DNA of 64,000 nucleotides from NCBI RefSeq assembly GCF_026342735.1, contig NZ_JAPEMM010000001.1, forward strand, positions 5,642,001 through 5,706,000. The letters run 5' to 3'. Shown here one piece after another: positions 23,241 through 30,887 of the stretch. The notes below the pieces were generated by a model. That model was not told the origin of the DNA and searched no databases. It saw only the letters and a program-made list of their open reading frames with translations. The stretch comes from Streptomyces sp. NBC_00193. GTDB lineage: Bacteria > Actinomycetota > Actinomycetes > Streptomycetales > Streptomycetaceae. Within the stretch, counting starts at the first letter, position 1; every line of letters starts with the position of its first letter. The position numbers were made by a program, and so were the translations under genes.

Positions 23241-24491
23241 TCACGGGGTGACCGTCCGTACGACGAGTGCGGAGTTGAAGCCGCCGTAGCCGCGGGCGAG
23301 CACCAGGGCGGTGCGCAGGCGCGCCTCCCGGGGTTCCGCGACGAGGTCGATCCGGTGGGCGGGGTCCGCGGCGCCGCCCGGTCCGCCGGGCGGGATGACC
23401 TGCTCGCGCAGGGAGAGCAGGGCGGTGACCACGTCGAGCGGCGCACCGCCCGCGTACAGCCGCCCGTAGCGCGCCTTGGGGGCCGTGACCGGCACCCCGT
23501 AGGGCCCGAACACCTCGGCGAGGCAGCGTGCTTCCGCACGGTCCAGCTCGGGCGTGCCCGCCGCGTCGGCGAAGACCACGTCGATGTCCTCCGGCCGGAC
23601 GCGGGCGTCCGCGAGGGCCGTCCGGACGGCCCGGCGCAGCGCGGTGGGGCCGCCGCCCGCCGAGGTGCCGGGCGCCGGGTCGAAGGTGGCCGCGTACCCG
23701 GCGATCTCGCCGTAGGGGGCGTCGGCGCCGCGTTCGCGGGCGCTGTCCTCGTCCTCCATGACGAGGATCGCGCCGCCCTCGCCCGGCACGTGCCCGCACG
23801 CGGCCGCGTCGAACGGCAGGTAGGCGCGCTCGGGGTCGTCGCTGCCGCTCAGCCGGCCGGAGGTGATCTGGCAGGTCAGGGCGTACGGGCTCAGCGGCGC
23901 CTCGGTGCCGCCGGTGAGGACGACCTTGGCATCGCCGTGCAGCAGGGCGCGGCGGGCCTGCCCGATCGCGTCCAGACCGCCGGCCTGCTCGGCGACGGTG
24001 ACCCCGCAGGGCCCCTTCATGCCGTGCCGGATGGAGAGCTGACCGGTCGTGGCGGCGTAGAACCAGGCGATCGACTGGTACGGGCCCACGTGCCGGGGCC
24101 CCTTGGACCACAGGGCCGCGATCTCCCGCTGCCCGAAGGCGTTCCCGCCGGAGGAGGAGGCCGTGATGACCCCCAGGGCGTACGGGGAGAAGGCCTCGGG
24201 CCGCACCCCCGCGTCGGCCAGCGCCTCCTCGGCCGCCAGTAGCGCGAACTGGCTCCACCGGTCGGTCTGTACGGCCAGCCGGGGGTCGACCCCGGGCAGG
24301 GTGACGTCGCCGAACACCTCGCCGACCACCCGGACCGGGAAACCGTCGGCCTCGAAGTGCGTCACGGGGCCGAGCTCGCTGCGCCCTTCCAGCGCCGCGT
24401 CCCAGAAGGCCTTCGCCCCCAGGCCGCCCGGCGCCACCGCGGAGATGCCGGTGACGACCGCCCGGCGGGCGGCTGTCGTGGTGTCAGGCAT
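23241..24491 (-). CDS. Type II polyketide chain length factor (KS-beta)
   Basis: 416 aa, thiolase fold parallel to KS-alpha. The active-site Cys is replaced by Gln169 in VAEQAGG, the hallmark of chain length factors, which decarboxylate malonyl-ACP and fix chain length with KS-alpha. Other KS His residues are absent (DAAGT replaces NAHGT). It overlaps the KS-alpha stop by eight bases, ensuring equal amounts for the heterodimer. Neighbouring cyclases suggest a long chain (dodecaketide-class), but chain length cannot be read from sequence by eye. Confidence 0.93.
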   Translation of the reverse strand: MPDTTTAARRAVVTGISAVAPGGLGAKAFWDAALEGRSELGPVTHFEADGFPVRVVGEVFGDVTLPGVDPRLAVQTDRWSQFALLAAEEALADAGVRPEAFSPYALGVITASSSGGNAFGQREIAALWSKGPRHVGPYQSIAWFYAATTGQLSIRHGMKGPCGVTVAEQAGGLDAIGQARRALLHGDAKVVLTGGTEAPLSPYALTCQITSGRLSGSDDPERAYLPFDAAACGHVPGEGGAILVMEDEDSARERGADAPYGEIAGYAATFDPAPGTSAGGGPTALRRAVRTALADARVRPEDIDVVFADAAGTPELDRAEARCLAEVFGPYGVPVTAPKARYGRLYAGGAPLDVVTALLSLREQVIPPGGPGGAADPAHRIDLVAEPREARLRTALVLARGYGGFNSALVVRTVTP

Positions 24492-25761
24492 CGCGCACCG
24501 CCCGTCCGGGCGCGGTCAGGACCATCGCCGTCTGGAAGCCGCCGAAGCCGCTGCCCACGCTGAGGACCGTGTCGGTCCGCTGCTCCCGGGCCGTCTTCGG
24601 CACGTAGTCCAACCCCAGCTCGGGATCAGGGTGTTCGAGGTTGGCGGTCGGCGGGATGGTGTTCTCCTCGATCGCCAGGGCGCAGGCGGCGAGCTCCAGG
24701 GCGCCGATCGCGCCCAGGGAATGGCCCACCATCGACTTGATGGAGCTCACCGGCACCCCGTAGGCGTGCTCGCCGAGCGACACCTTCAGCGCGGAGGTCT
24801 CGTGCCGGTCGTTCTGCCGGGTGCCCGACCCGTGGGCGTTGACGTAGTCCACGGCCCCGGCCGGCAACCGGGCCCGGCCGAGCGCCACCCGTACCGCCTC
24901 GGCGAGTTCCTTGCCGTCCGGGCGCAGCCCCGTCATGTGGAAGGCGTTGCTGCGCTGCGCGTACCCGGCGACCTCGCAGTAGATCCTGGCGCCCCGGCGG
25001 CGGGCGAACCCCTCCTCCTCCAGGATCAGCACGGCCGCACCCTCGCCGAGCACGAACCCGTCGCGGTCCCGGTCGAAGGGGCGCGAGGCGTGCGCCGCGT
25101 CGCCGTTGTTGGGCGAGGTGGCCTTGATCGCGTCGAAACAGGCCACGGTGATCGGCGAGATGGGCGCGTCCGTCGCGCCGGCCAGCACGATGTCGGCGGT
25201 TCCGTCCTCGATGTACTGGGCGCCCTGCGCCACGGAGTCGAGCCCCGAGGTGCAGCCCGTCGACACCACCCGGACCGGACCCTGGGCCCCGGCCGTCCAC
25301 GCCACCTCGGCGGCGAGCGCCCCCGGCACCAGGGCCCCGTACAGGTGCGGATACGGGTCGGTGGCGTCCACCACCCAGCGGCTGCCGCCGTCGCTGACCC
25401 TCACGTACTGCTGCTCCAGCGTGACGGTGGAGCCCACCGCGCTGCCGATCGAGACGCCGATGCGGTGCGGATCCACCTCCTCGGTGTCGACCCCGCTGTC
25501 CGCGAGGGCCTCCCGCGCGGCGACCACGGCGAACTGCGCGCTGCGGTCCATGCGCAGGACCTCCTGCGGGCTCAGGCCGGCCGCGGCGGGGTCGAAATCG
25601 CACTCCGCCGCGATCCGGGAGCGGTAGGCCGAGGCGTCGAAGTGCGAGATGGCGCGGGTGGCCGTACGCCCGTCGGTCAGCAGCTTCCAGAAGGCCTTGG
25701 TGCCGATGCCCCCCGGAGCCACCACACCGATGCCGGTGACGACGGCCCTGCGGGGACTCAC
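24484..25761 (-). CDS. Type II polyketide ketosynthase KS-alpha
   Basis: 425 aa from a GTG overlapping the cupin stop. Complete condensing enzyme: Cys170 in VSTGCTSGLD, His310 in NAHGSGT, Lys342 and His347 in SSIKSMVGHSLGA. It elongates malonyl-ACP units with the chain length factor encoded next. This is the key enzyme that identifies the locus as an aromatic polyketide cluster. Phylogenetic comparison of this protein would best predict the product class. Confidence 0.95.
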   Translation of the reverse strand: MSPRRAVVTGIGVVAPGGIGTKAFWKLLTDGRTATRAISHFDASAYRSRIAAECDFDPAAAGLSPQEVLRMDRSAQFAVVAAREALADSGVDTEEVDPHRIGVSIGSAVGSTVTLEQQYVRVSDGGSRWVVDATDPYPHLYGALVPGALAAEVAWTAGAQGPVRVVSTGCTSGLDSVAQGAQYIEDGTADIVLAGATDAPISPITVACFDAIKATSPNNGDAAHASRPFDRDRDGFVLGEGAAVLILEEEGFARRRGARIYCEVAGYAQRSNAFHMTGLRPDGKELAEAVRVALGRARLPAGAVDYVNAHGSGTRQNDRHETSALKVSLGEHAYGVPVSSIKSMVGHSLGAIGALELAACALAIEENTIPPTANLEHPDPELGLDYVPKTAREQRTDTVLSVGSGFGGFQTAMVLTAPGRAVRDA

Positions 25762-26162
25762 ACCGCCTCCTGGCCCGGAAGGGGCTCGGTGTCCACGTGT
25801 CCGAGCTCGGGACGGGGTGCGAGCGGGCCCAGCTGGAAGACCAGGAAGGCGGGCTCCGCCCCGTGGTTCTCCAGCCGGTGCCGCACGTTGATCTCCAGGT
25901 GGAGCGCCTCGCCCGCGGAGAGCGCGACGGGCTCCCCGTCGACCCGCGCCAGCAGTTCCCCGCTGACGAGGTAGAGGAACTCCTCGGAGTACGGGTGGTA
26001 GTGCTCGGTGACCACCTCACCGGGCTCCAGGGTGAGCACCCCCATGAAGCCCGCGGTGGCACCGGTGTTGGCCGGGCCGAGGAGCGTGCGCAGGTCCCCG
26101 CCCCGACGCCGGTTGGACTCGACGTCCTTCGCCACGATCTTCGTCATGCGTTCGCTGGCCAT
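25758..26162 (-). CDS. Small cupin, cyclase-associated (WhiE-type context)
   Basis: 134 aa from ATG 26162, preceded by GAGGAG; an open frame continues to 26210 but lacks such a site. One cupin barrel: VVTEHYHPYSEEFLYLVSGEL with His/His/Glu ligands, then LHLEINVRHRLENHG with the fourth His. Cupins sit beside KS genes in spore-pigment and pentangular polyphenol clusters, where they are proposed to help late ring closure. Coupled to KS-alpha by a four-base overlap. Confidence 0.85.
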   Translation of the reverse strand: MASERMTKIVAKDVESNRRRGGDLRTLLGPANTGATAGFMGVLTLEPGEVVTEHYHPYSEEFLYLVSGELLARVDGEPVALSAGEALHLEINVRHRLENHGAEPAFLVFQLGPLAPRPELGHVDTEPLPGQEAV

Positions 26163-26256
26163 GCCAGTCTCCTCTCGTTGTTCCGCACCGACGGGTGCGG
26201 TTCCCCCCAACGGCGACGCCGCCGTCGTTGCCCGGACGCGCGGGCGGCGAGCCGGC

Positions 26257-26583
26257 TCAGCCCTCCGCGCGCCAGGTGTAGAACTCGTGGGCCATCGCGT
26301 CCCGGGGACCGCGCCAGGTGACGGGGTCGTAGGCGGCGATGTGCGGGCTCAGCCGGTCGCTGACATCGGTGAACAGCTCGTGGCCCGTCAGCTCGCCGAT
26401 CGGACCGCGCACGTCCTCCTCGGAGGCCATGTAGTGCAGGTAGAGATCGTGGAAGCGGAACAGCCTGCGTTCCTTCACGCCGATCAGATGGGGAAGCTCG
26501 CCGGCATCGGATTCGGCGAAGATGCGCTTCACGTCAGCTGCGGCGGTCGGCTTCATGCGAGCCACGATAAGAGTGCTGCGCAT
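26257..26583 (-). CDS. TcmI-family polyketide cyclase
   Basis: 108 aa. TcmI fold markers: IVARMKPTAAADVKRIFAESD, LFRFHDLYLHYM, HELFTDVSDRLSPHIAAYDP near residues 70-90, and a C-terminal EFYTWR. TcmI-type enzymes catalyse the late cyclisation giving linear tetracenes or, in pradimicin/benastatin/formicamycin-like pathways, the last rings of pentangular frameworks. First gene of the minus-strand operon, so the promoter lies between it and the flavin reductase. Confidence 0.88.
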   Translation of the reverse strand: MRSTLIVARMKPTAAADVKRIFAESDAGELPHLIGVKERRLFRFHDLYLHYMASEEDVRGPIGELTGHELFTDVSDRLSPHIAAYDPVTWRGPRDAMAHEFYTWRAEG

Positions 26584-27020
26584 TCACTTTCCTTCCGTTC
26601 CAGGTTCGGCCGCCCGGTGAGCGGTCACATCAGAATCACCCGGTGGGCTAAAGCGCTGATGAGGGCGGAGAAAAGCCGTCGCGATAAAGGCGTCCGACGG
26701 ATTGCGGAGGGTGCGCAGCCGTGGACCGCCGGGGTGGAGACCGGCCGCCGGTACGTGCTCCCGGCACTCCCAGATTGCCCAGTCACCGTTCCCGCAAGGC
26801 CGGGAGCAGCACCGGCCGCACGTCCGTGACCAGCGGCCGAACGCCGGGGAGCCGTGCTCCGGTACGGGCGCTTCGGACGAAAGTACGCCCCGCCTCGTCC
26901 TTTGGGCCGTAGGCGGCGTCAACCTCGCATCGTTAAGGTCGGGTACCTGCAATGCCCTGCTTCCGGAGCACGAATTCCATGCCGGTGCAGGGAGCGCGCA
27001 GTCTTTCATAGGGGGATTAA
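26584..27020. promoter_or_regulatory. Divergent control region of the polyketide core
   Basis: Noncoding 437-base stretch between the divergent TcmI-cyclase operon and flavin reductase/SARP genes. It includes AT-richer segments near 26650-26690 (TAAAG repeated) and 26925-26945, likely promoters. This is where the adjacent SARP and the atypical response regulator would be expected to bind, but I could not see convincing SARP heptamer direct repeats. Confidence 0.45.
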
Positions 27021-27548
27021 GTGGAGAGCTTGACCGTTTCGGAAGACGAGGAAAGGGATACCGAGGTCGTGGAGGCGCGAGTGCTCCGGGAAGTGTGCGG
27101 ACGATATCCGACCGGTGTCGCGGTCATCACCTGCCGGGGGGAGGATGCGGAGCCGGTGGGGGTCACGGTGAACTCGTTCACCTCGGTCTCGCTCGACCCC
27201 GCACTGGTGCTCGTCTGCGTCCACCGGGATTCGCGGGCGCTGGCGGCCATCCGGGCCTCGGGCTCCTTCGCCGTCAACATCCTCGCCTCGGACCAGGCGG
27301 CCCTGTGCCGCGCCTTCGCCCGCCGCGACACCGCCGGCTTCGGTGAACTGGCCCACGCCCCCGGCGCGACCGGTTCCCCGGTCCTCGGAGACGCGCTGGC
27401 CTTCCTCGACTGCCGGCTGCACACCACGTTCCCGGGCGGCGACCACGTGATCGTCGTCGGCGAGGTCGTCGACCTCGGCCTCCTGCGCGAGGAGCAGCCG
27501 CTGACCTTCTTCCGCAGCGCCCATCCGCGACTGGAGGTTCTGGCGTGA
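27021..27548 (+). CDS. NAD(P)H:flavin reductase (halogenase partner)
   Basis: 175 aa from a GTG. FMN-reductase-like split-barrel domain: GRYPTGVAVITCRG at 29-42, GVTVNSFTSVSLDPALVLVCVHRDSRAL, SFAVNILA, and CRLHTTFPGGDHVIVVGEVVD. Family members supply free FADH2 or FMNH2 to two-component oxygenases and halogenases. In chlortetracycline biosynthesis the pair is CtcQ/CtcP; here it probably serves both halogenases. Its stop overlaps the GTG of the SARP gene, so supply of reduced flavin is tied to the activator. Confidence 0.88.
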   Translation: MESLTVSEDEERDTEVVEARVLREVCGRYPTGVAVITCRGEDAEPVGVTVNSFTSVSLDPALVLVCVHRDSRALAAIRASGSFAVNILASDQAALCRAFARRDTAGFGELAHAPGATGSPVLGDALAFLDCRLHTTFPGGDHVIVVGEVVDLGLLREEQPLTFFRSAHPRLEVLA

Positions 27549-28387
27549 CCGCCACCATGGAACGGCAGGCACCGTGCGGCGTGCAGGACCTCACCCCGCG
27601 CAGGGTCGCCCTGCGGCTGCTGGGGCCACTGGAGATCATGGTGGACTCGGTCGAAGTGCTGCTGCCCCAGCGCAAACTGCGCCAGCTCCTGGCCACGCTC
27701 CTGGTCCGGCCCAACGGGACCGTGTCCAACGAGGCGCTCATCCGCGAGCTGTGGGGCGACCGGCCGCCGGCCACCGCGCTCGCCGCCCTGCGGGTCTACG
27801 TCTCACAGCTGCGCAAGTTCCTGATCCGCCACGACCTCGACGGCCGCTGGTGCACCCTGCGCACCCGGGCGCCGGGCTACCAGCTCCAGGTCAACGACGG
27901 CATCCTCGACACCGTCTGCTTCGACCGGCTGTGCGCCCTGGCGGCGGATTCGGAACGGGCCGGCCACCACGAACTGGCCCTGAACCAGTACCGAGAGGCC
28001 CTGGCGCTCCGCCGGGGCCCGACACTGGAGGGCCTGCGGGACAGCCCGGCGCTCTCGGGCACCGCCCTGCAGTACGACGAGGCCTGCATGACCGCGCTCA
28101 AGCGCCGCATCGACCTGGATCTGCGGCTCGGCCGGCACCTGGAACTGGTCGGCGAGCTCAGCCGGCTGGTGGCGGAGAACCCCCTCAGCGAAGGGCTCTG
28201 CGCCCGGCTCATGCTGGCCCTGCACCGCAGCGGCCGCAGCGGCGACGCCCTGGGCTCCTACCGGCGCACCCGCGAGCTGCTCATCGAGGAACTCGGCATC
28301 GAGCCCGGCCTGGAACTGCGCATGGCCCACCAGACCGTGCTCGCCGACGACACGGTGTTCCACCTGTCCGACCGGCTCTCGGCCTGA
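27545..28387 (+). CDS. SARP-family pathway activator
   Basis: 280 aa. OmpR-like winged helix at residues 20-115 (LRLLGPLEIMVDSVEVLLPQ, KLRQLLATLLVRPN, LIRELWGDRPPATALAALRVYVSQLRK) followed by a bacterial transcriptional activation domain at 120-270 (YREALALRRGPTLEGL, RIDLDLRLGRHLELVGEL, LCARLMLALHRSGRSGDALGSYRRTRELLIEELGIEPG). This two-domain layout is that of ActII-ORF4 and DnrI. It likely switches on the type II operon. No TTA codon was noticed in it, unlike in the response regulator at 11491, which may therefore sit above it in the hierarchy. Confidence 0.93.
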   Translation: MTATMERQAPCGVQDLTPRRVALRLLGPLEIMVDSVEVLLPQRKLRQLLATLLVRPNGTVSNEALIRELWGDRPPATALAALRVYVSQLRKFLIRHDLDGRWCTLRTRAPGYQLQVNDGILDTVCFDRLCALAADSERAGHHELALNQYREALALRRGPTLEGLRDSPALSGTALQYDEACMTALKRRIDLDLRLGRHLELVGELSRLVAENPLSEGLCARLMLALHRSGRSGDALGSYRRTRELLIEELGIEPGLELRMAHQTVLADDTVFHLSDRLSA

Positions 28388-28393
28388 GCGGCC

Positions 28394-28672
28394 GTGCCGG
28401 TGTCCGAGCCCGAGTCGGTGTCCGAGCCCGTGTCCCTCCCCGTACCCGCGTTCGTGAAGCGCCTCCTGCGCTTCTGCGTGGACGCGTTGATCGTCTACGG
28501 CGAAACGCAGTTCTTCATCCCCGACCCGCCCGTCCCGCAGCTCTTCCCGACCGCTCCCGACGGCCCAGGGGCCCTGCGGGGACTCCCGCCGGGCCACCCC
28601 GAACGCATGCCCCGGGAGCAGGCGTTGACGGCGTCGGAGCGGGCGCTGGACCGTCAGCTGAAGGGACTCTAG
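28394..28672 (+). CDS. Small protein of SARP neighbourhoods (DUF6059-like)
   Basis: 92 aa if the GTG six bases after the SARP stop is used; the first 18 residues are a Ser/Glu/Pro-rich repeat and a later start is possible. Core VKRLLRFCVDALIVYGET and the tail GHPERMPREQALTASERALDRQL recall small Streptomyces proteins labelled DUF6059 that accompany SARP genes; this is from memory. Function unknown. It ends in a four-base tail-to-tail overlap with the minus-strand gene. Confidence 0.6.
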   Translation: MPVSEPESVSEPVSLPVPAFVKRLLRFCVDALIVYGETQFFIPDPPVPQLFPTAPDGPGALRGLPPGHPERMPREQALTASERALDRQLKGL

Positions 28673-29157
28673 GAAGGCGCCGACCCGGACTCCCGCCGGC
28701 CCTGGAGGGGCGCCACCGCGGTGATGACGAGCAGGACGAAGGCGATCAGGGCCGTGGAGGTGCGCGTGCGGTTGAACAGGTCCCAGCGGTGCAGGATCTC
28801 GGCGTAGTCGGCCGGCGCGGAGGTGGTGGCCCACACCTTGATCCGCGCGTTGATCGGCACGTTCCCGAAGCGGGTGACCAGGAAGGAAGTCCCCACCAGC
28901 AGGGTCGCCGCCGCGGCGAGCGCCCGCTCCCGGCCGCGCGTCTGCAGGGTCAGCGCCAGCGAGCTGACCCCGGCGACCGCCATCGCGGAGAGCATCACCG
29001 GCGAGTTCATCTTCATCAGTTCGGCGTGGAAGGTCAGCCGCATGTCCAGCGGCACCTCCCAGAAGGTCGGTCCGAGATTGACCGCTCCGTAGCCGAAGGC
29101 ACCGGCGAGCAGGCCGGTGGCGGCGACGGCTATGCCCTTCGTCGCGCGAACACGCAT
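28669..29157 (-). CDS. DUF1772-family membrane protein (second copy)
   Basis: 162 aa; ATG 29157 follows GAAGGA with seven-base spacing. Four membrane segments and the DUF1772 polar pattern: FGYGAVNLGPTFWEVP, MRLTFHAELMKMNSP near 40-55, TRFGNVPINARIKVWA near 100 and FNRTRTSTALIAF. The NVPINxRI motif is characteristic. Possibly an anthrone oxygenase-like enzyme or a membrane partner of one. Transcribed divergently from the MFS exporter, at the edge of the cluster. Confidence 0.8.
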   Translation of the reverse strand: MRVRATKGIAVAATGLLAGAFGYGAVNLGPTFWEVPLDMRLTFHAELMKMNSPVMLSAMAVAGVSSLALTLQTRGRERALAAAATLLVGTSFLVTRFGNVPINARIKVWATTSAPADYAEILHRWDLFNRTRTSTALIAFVLLVITAVAPLQGRRESGSAPS

Positions 29158-29294
29158 GAATTTTCCTTCAGTTGAATCCGTCGGCCCGTGCCGTGGAGTC
29201 GTCGCGAGGACGAGGGCACCCACGGTAACCGAACCCGTCGCCCCTCCATGTGAGGCGCGGGGTCCAGGAGTTGCGCCCACCACCCGGAGGTCCC

Positions 29295-30809
29295 ATGTCA
29301 TTCGAAGCGCAGGCCGCCCCGGCCCCCGTTCCCGGGGCGAGCGTCCCGGCGCGAGCGGGAGCCGGCCGCCGTCCGGTCCTGGCCCTGCTCGTCATCGCCG
29401 CGGCCGAGCTGATGGTGGTGCTCGACGCGACCATCGTGAACATCGCCCTGCCGAGCATCCAGAGCGGCCTGGAGATCTCCGCGGGCAACCTCGCCTGGGT
29501 GGTGAACGCCTACGCCGTCACCTTCGGCGGACTGATGCTGCTCGGCGGCAGGGCCGGAGACCTCTTCGGCCGCCGCCGGGTGTTCCGGTTCGGCATCGCC
29601 CTGTTCGTACTGGCCTCGGTCCTCGGCGGACTGGCCCCCGACGCCGGACTCCTCATCGGCGCACGGGTGCTCCAGGGCGTGGGCGCCGCCGTCGCCGCGC
29701 CCACTGCGCTCGCGCTGATCGCCACGAACTTCCCCGAGGGCAAGGAACGCAACCGCGCCATGGGCACCTACGCCGCCATGGCGGGGGCCGGTTCGACCGT
29801 CGGCCTGATCCTGGGCGGCGTCCTCACCCAATACCTCGACTGGCGCTGGGTGCTGCTGGTGAACATCCCCATCGGGATCGGCGTACTGGCCGGAACCACG
29901 GTGCTCGACGAAGCCGACCGGTCCCACGGGAAGCTCGACGTCTCCGGAGCGGCGGCCGGCACCGCCGGTCTGCTCGGCCTGGTGTACGCCGTCACCCGCG
30001 GCGGACAGCAGGGCTGGGCCGACTCCGTCACCCTCGGCTGCTTCGCCGTCGCCGCGGTGCTGCTGGTCCTCTTCCTGCTCCGCCAGTCCCGCATCGAGCA
30101 CCCCATGCTCCCGCTGCGCGTCCTCAAGGACCGCAACCGCGCCGGGACCTACGCCGCCCTGTTCCTCGCGGGCCTCGGCATGTTCTCCACGTTCTACTTC
30201 CTCACCCTCTTCATGCAGCACGTGCTCGGCTACGGCGCGGTCCGGACGGGGCTCGCCTACCTGCCCTTCAGCGCCGGCATCGGCATGACGGCCGCGATCG
30301 GCTCGAAGCTCGTGCTCAGGCTGGCGCCCCGGCTGGTGGCCGCACCCGGACTCGTGATCGCCGCGGCCGGCATGCTCTGGCTGGGCACCCTGACGCCGCA
30401 CTCCTCGTACGCCGGTGTGCTGATGCCCGCCATGTTCGTCACCGGCGCCGGGCTCGGCTGCGCCTTCGTACCGCTGACGCTCGGCGCGGTGCGCGGAGTC
30501 GCGGAGAACGACTCGGGCAGCGCCTCGGGACTGCTCAACACCGCGCAGCAGATCGGCGGAGCGCTCGGGGTGGCCGGCCTGGCCGCCCTGTCGACGGCGT
30601 TCGCGGGCGATCGCCTGCCGCGCGCCGACGAGGCGTACTTCTCGGGGCTGCGCACGTACGACGCGGAGCTCGTGGCCCGGGCCCAGGAGGCCATGACCTA
30701 CGGCTACACGCGGGCCTTCACCGGCGGGGCGCTGGTGTTCGCGACGGCCGCACTGATCGTGGCCGTGGTCAACGACGCGGGCCGGCCGGAGCCGTCGGCG
30801 GCCGGTTGA
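29295..30809 (+). CDS. MFS drug exporter, DHA2 (EmrB/QacA) family
   Basis: 504 aa from ATG 29295, with CGGAGG at 29285-29290. Fourteen predicted membrane segments. Motif A GGRAGDLFGRRRVFRFG near residue 80, motif C in GAGSTVGLILGGVLTQYLDWRWVLLVNIPIG near 160-190, and the motif D1 ELMVVLDATIVNIALPSIQ near 37-55 define DHA2 antiporters. Likely exports the polyketide and gives self-resistance. A terminator at 30839-30870 follows and probably marks the cluster end. Confidence 0.92.
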   Translation: MSFEAQAAPAPVPGASVPARAGAGRRPVLALLVIAAAELMVVLDATIVNIALPSIQSGLEISAGNLAWVVNAYAVTFGGLMLLGGRAGDLFGRRRVFRFGIALFVLASVLGGLAPDAGLLIGARVLQGVGAAVAAPTALALIATNFPEGKERNRAMGTYAAMAGAGSTVGLILGGVLTQYLDWRWVLLVNIPIGIGVLAGTTVLDEADRSHGKLDVSGAAAGTAGLLGLVYAVTRGGQQGWADSVTLGCFAVAAVLLVLFLLRQSRIEHPMLPLRVLKDRNRAGTYAALFLAGLGMFSTFYFLTLFMQHVLGYGAVRTGLAYLPFSAGIGMTAAIGSKLVLRLAPRLVAAPGLVIAAAGMLWLGTLTPHSSYAGVLMPAMFVTGAGLGCAFVPLTLGAVRGVAENDSGSASGLLNTAQQIGGALGVAGLAALSTAFAGDRLPRADEAYFSGLRTYDAELVARAQEAMTYGYTRAFTGGALVFATAALIVAVVNDAGRPEPSAAG

Positions 30810-30838
30810 CCCACGTGCAGGGCCGCGGCCGGCGCACG

Positions 30839-30870
30839 GGTACGGCCGCGCCCGCCGGCGCGGCCGTACC
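30839..30870. terminator. Bidirectional terminator at cluster edge
   Basis: Perfect 12-bp inverted repeat GGTACGGCCGCG / CGCGGCCGTACC (30839-30850 with 30859-30870) between the convergent MFS and GH8 genes. Confidence 0.75.
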
Positions 30871-30887
30871 TGCACCTCCCCGTCGGG

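Noticed and set aside
25758..26210. Longer start for the small cupin at 26210
   Set aside because: The ATG at 26162 has a GAGGAG site six bases upstream; the extension shows no cupin similarity.
15876..26583. Spore-pigment (whiE) locus
   Set aside because: Shares cupin/KS/ACP/cyclase order in part, but the halogenases, SARP, exporter and flavin reductase indicate a secondary-metabolite cluster.
26584..27020. SARP heptamer direct repeats in the divergent promoter region
   Set aside because: No pair of matching heptamers with 11- or 22-base spacing was convincing by eye.
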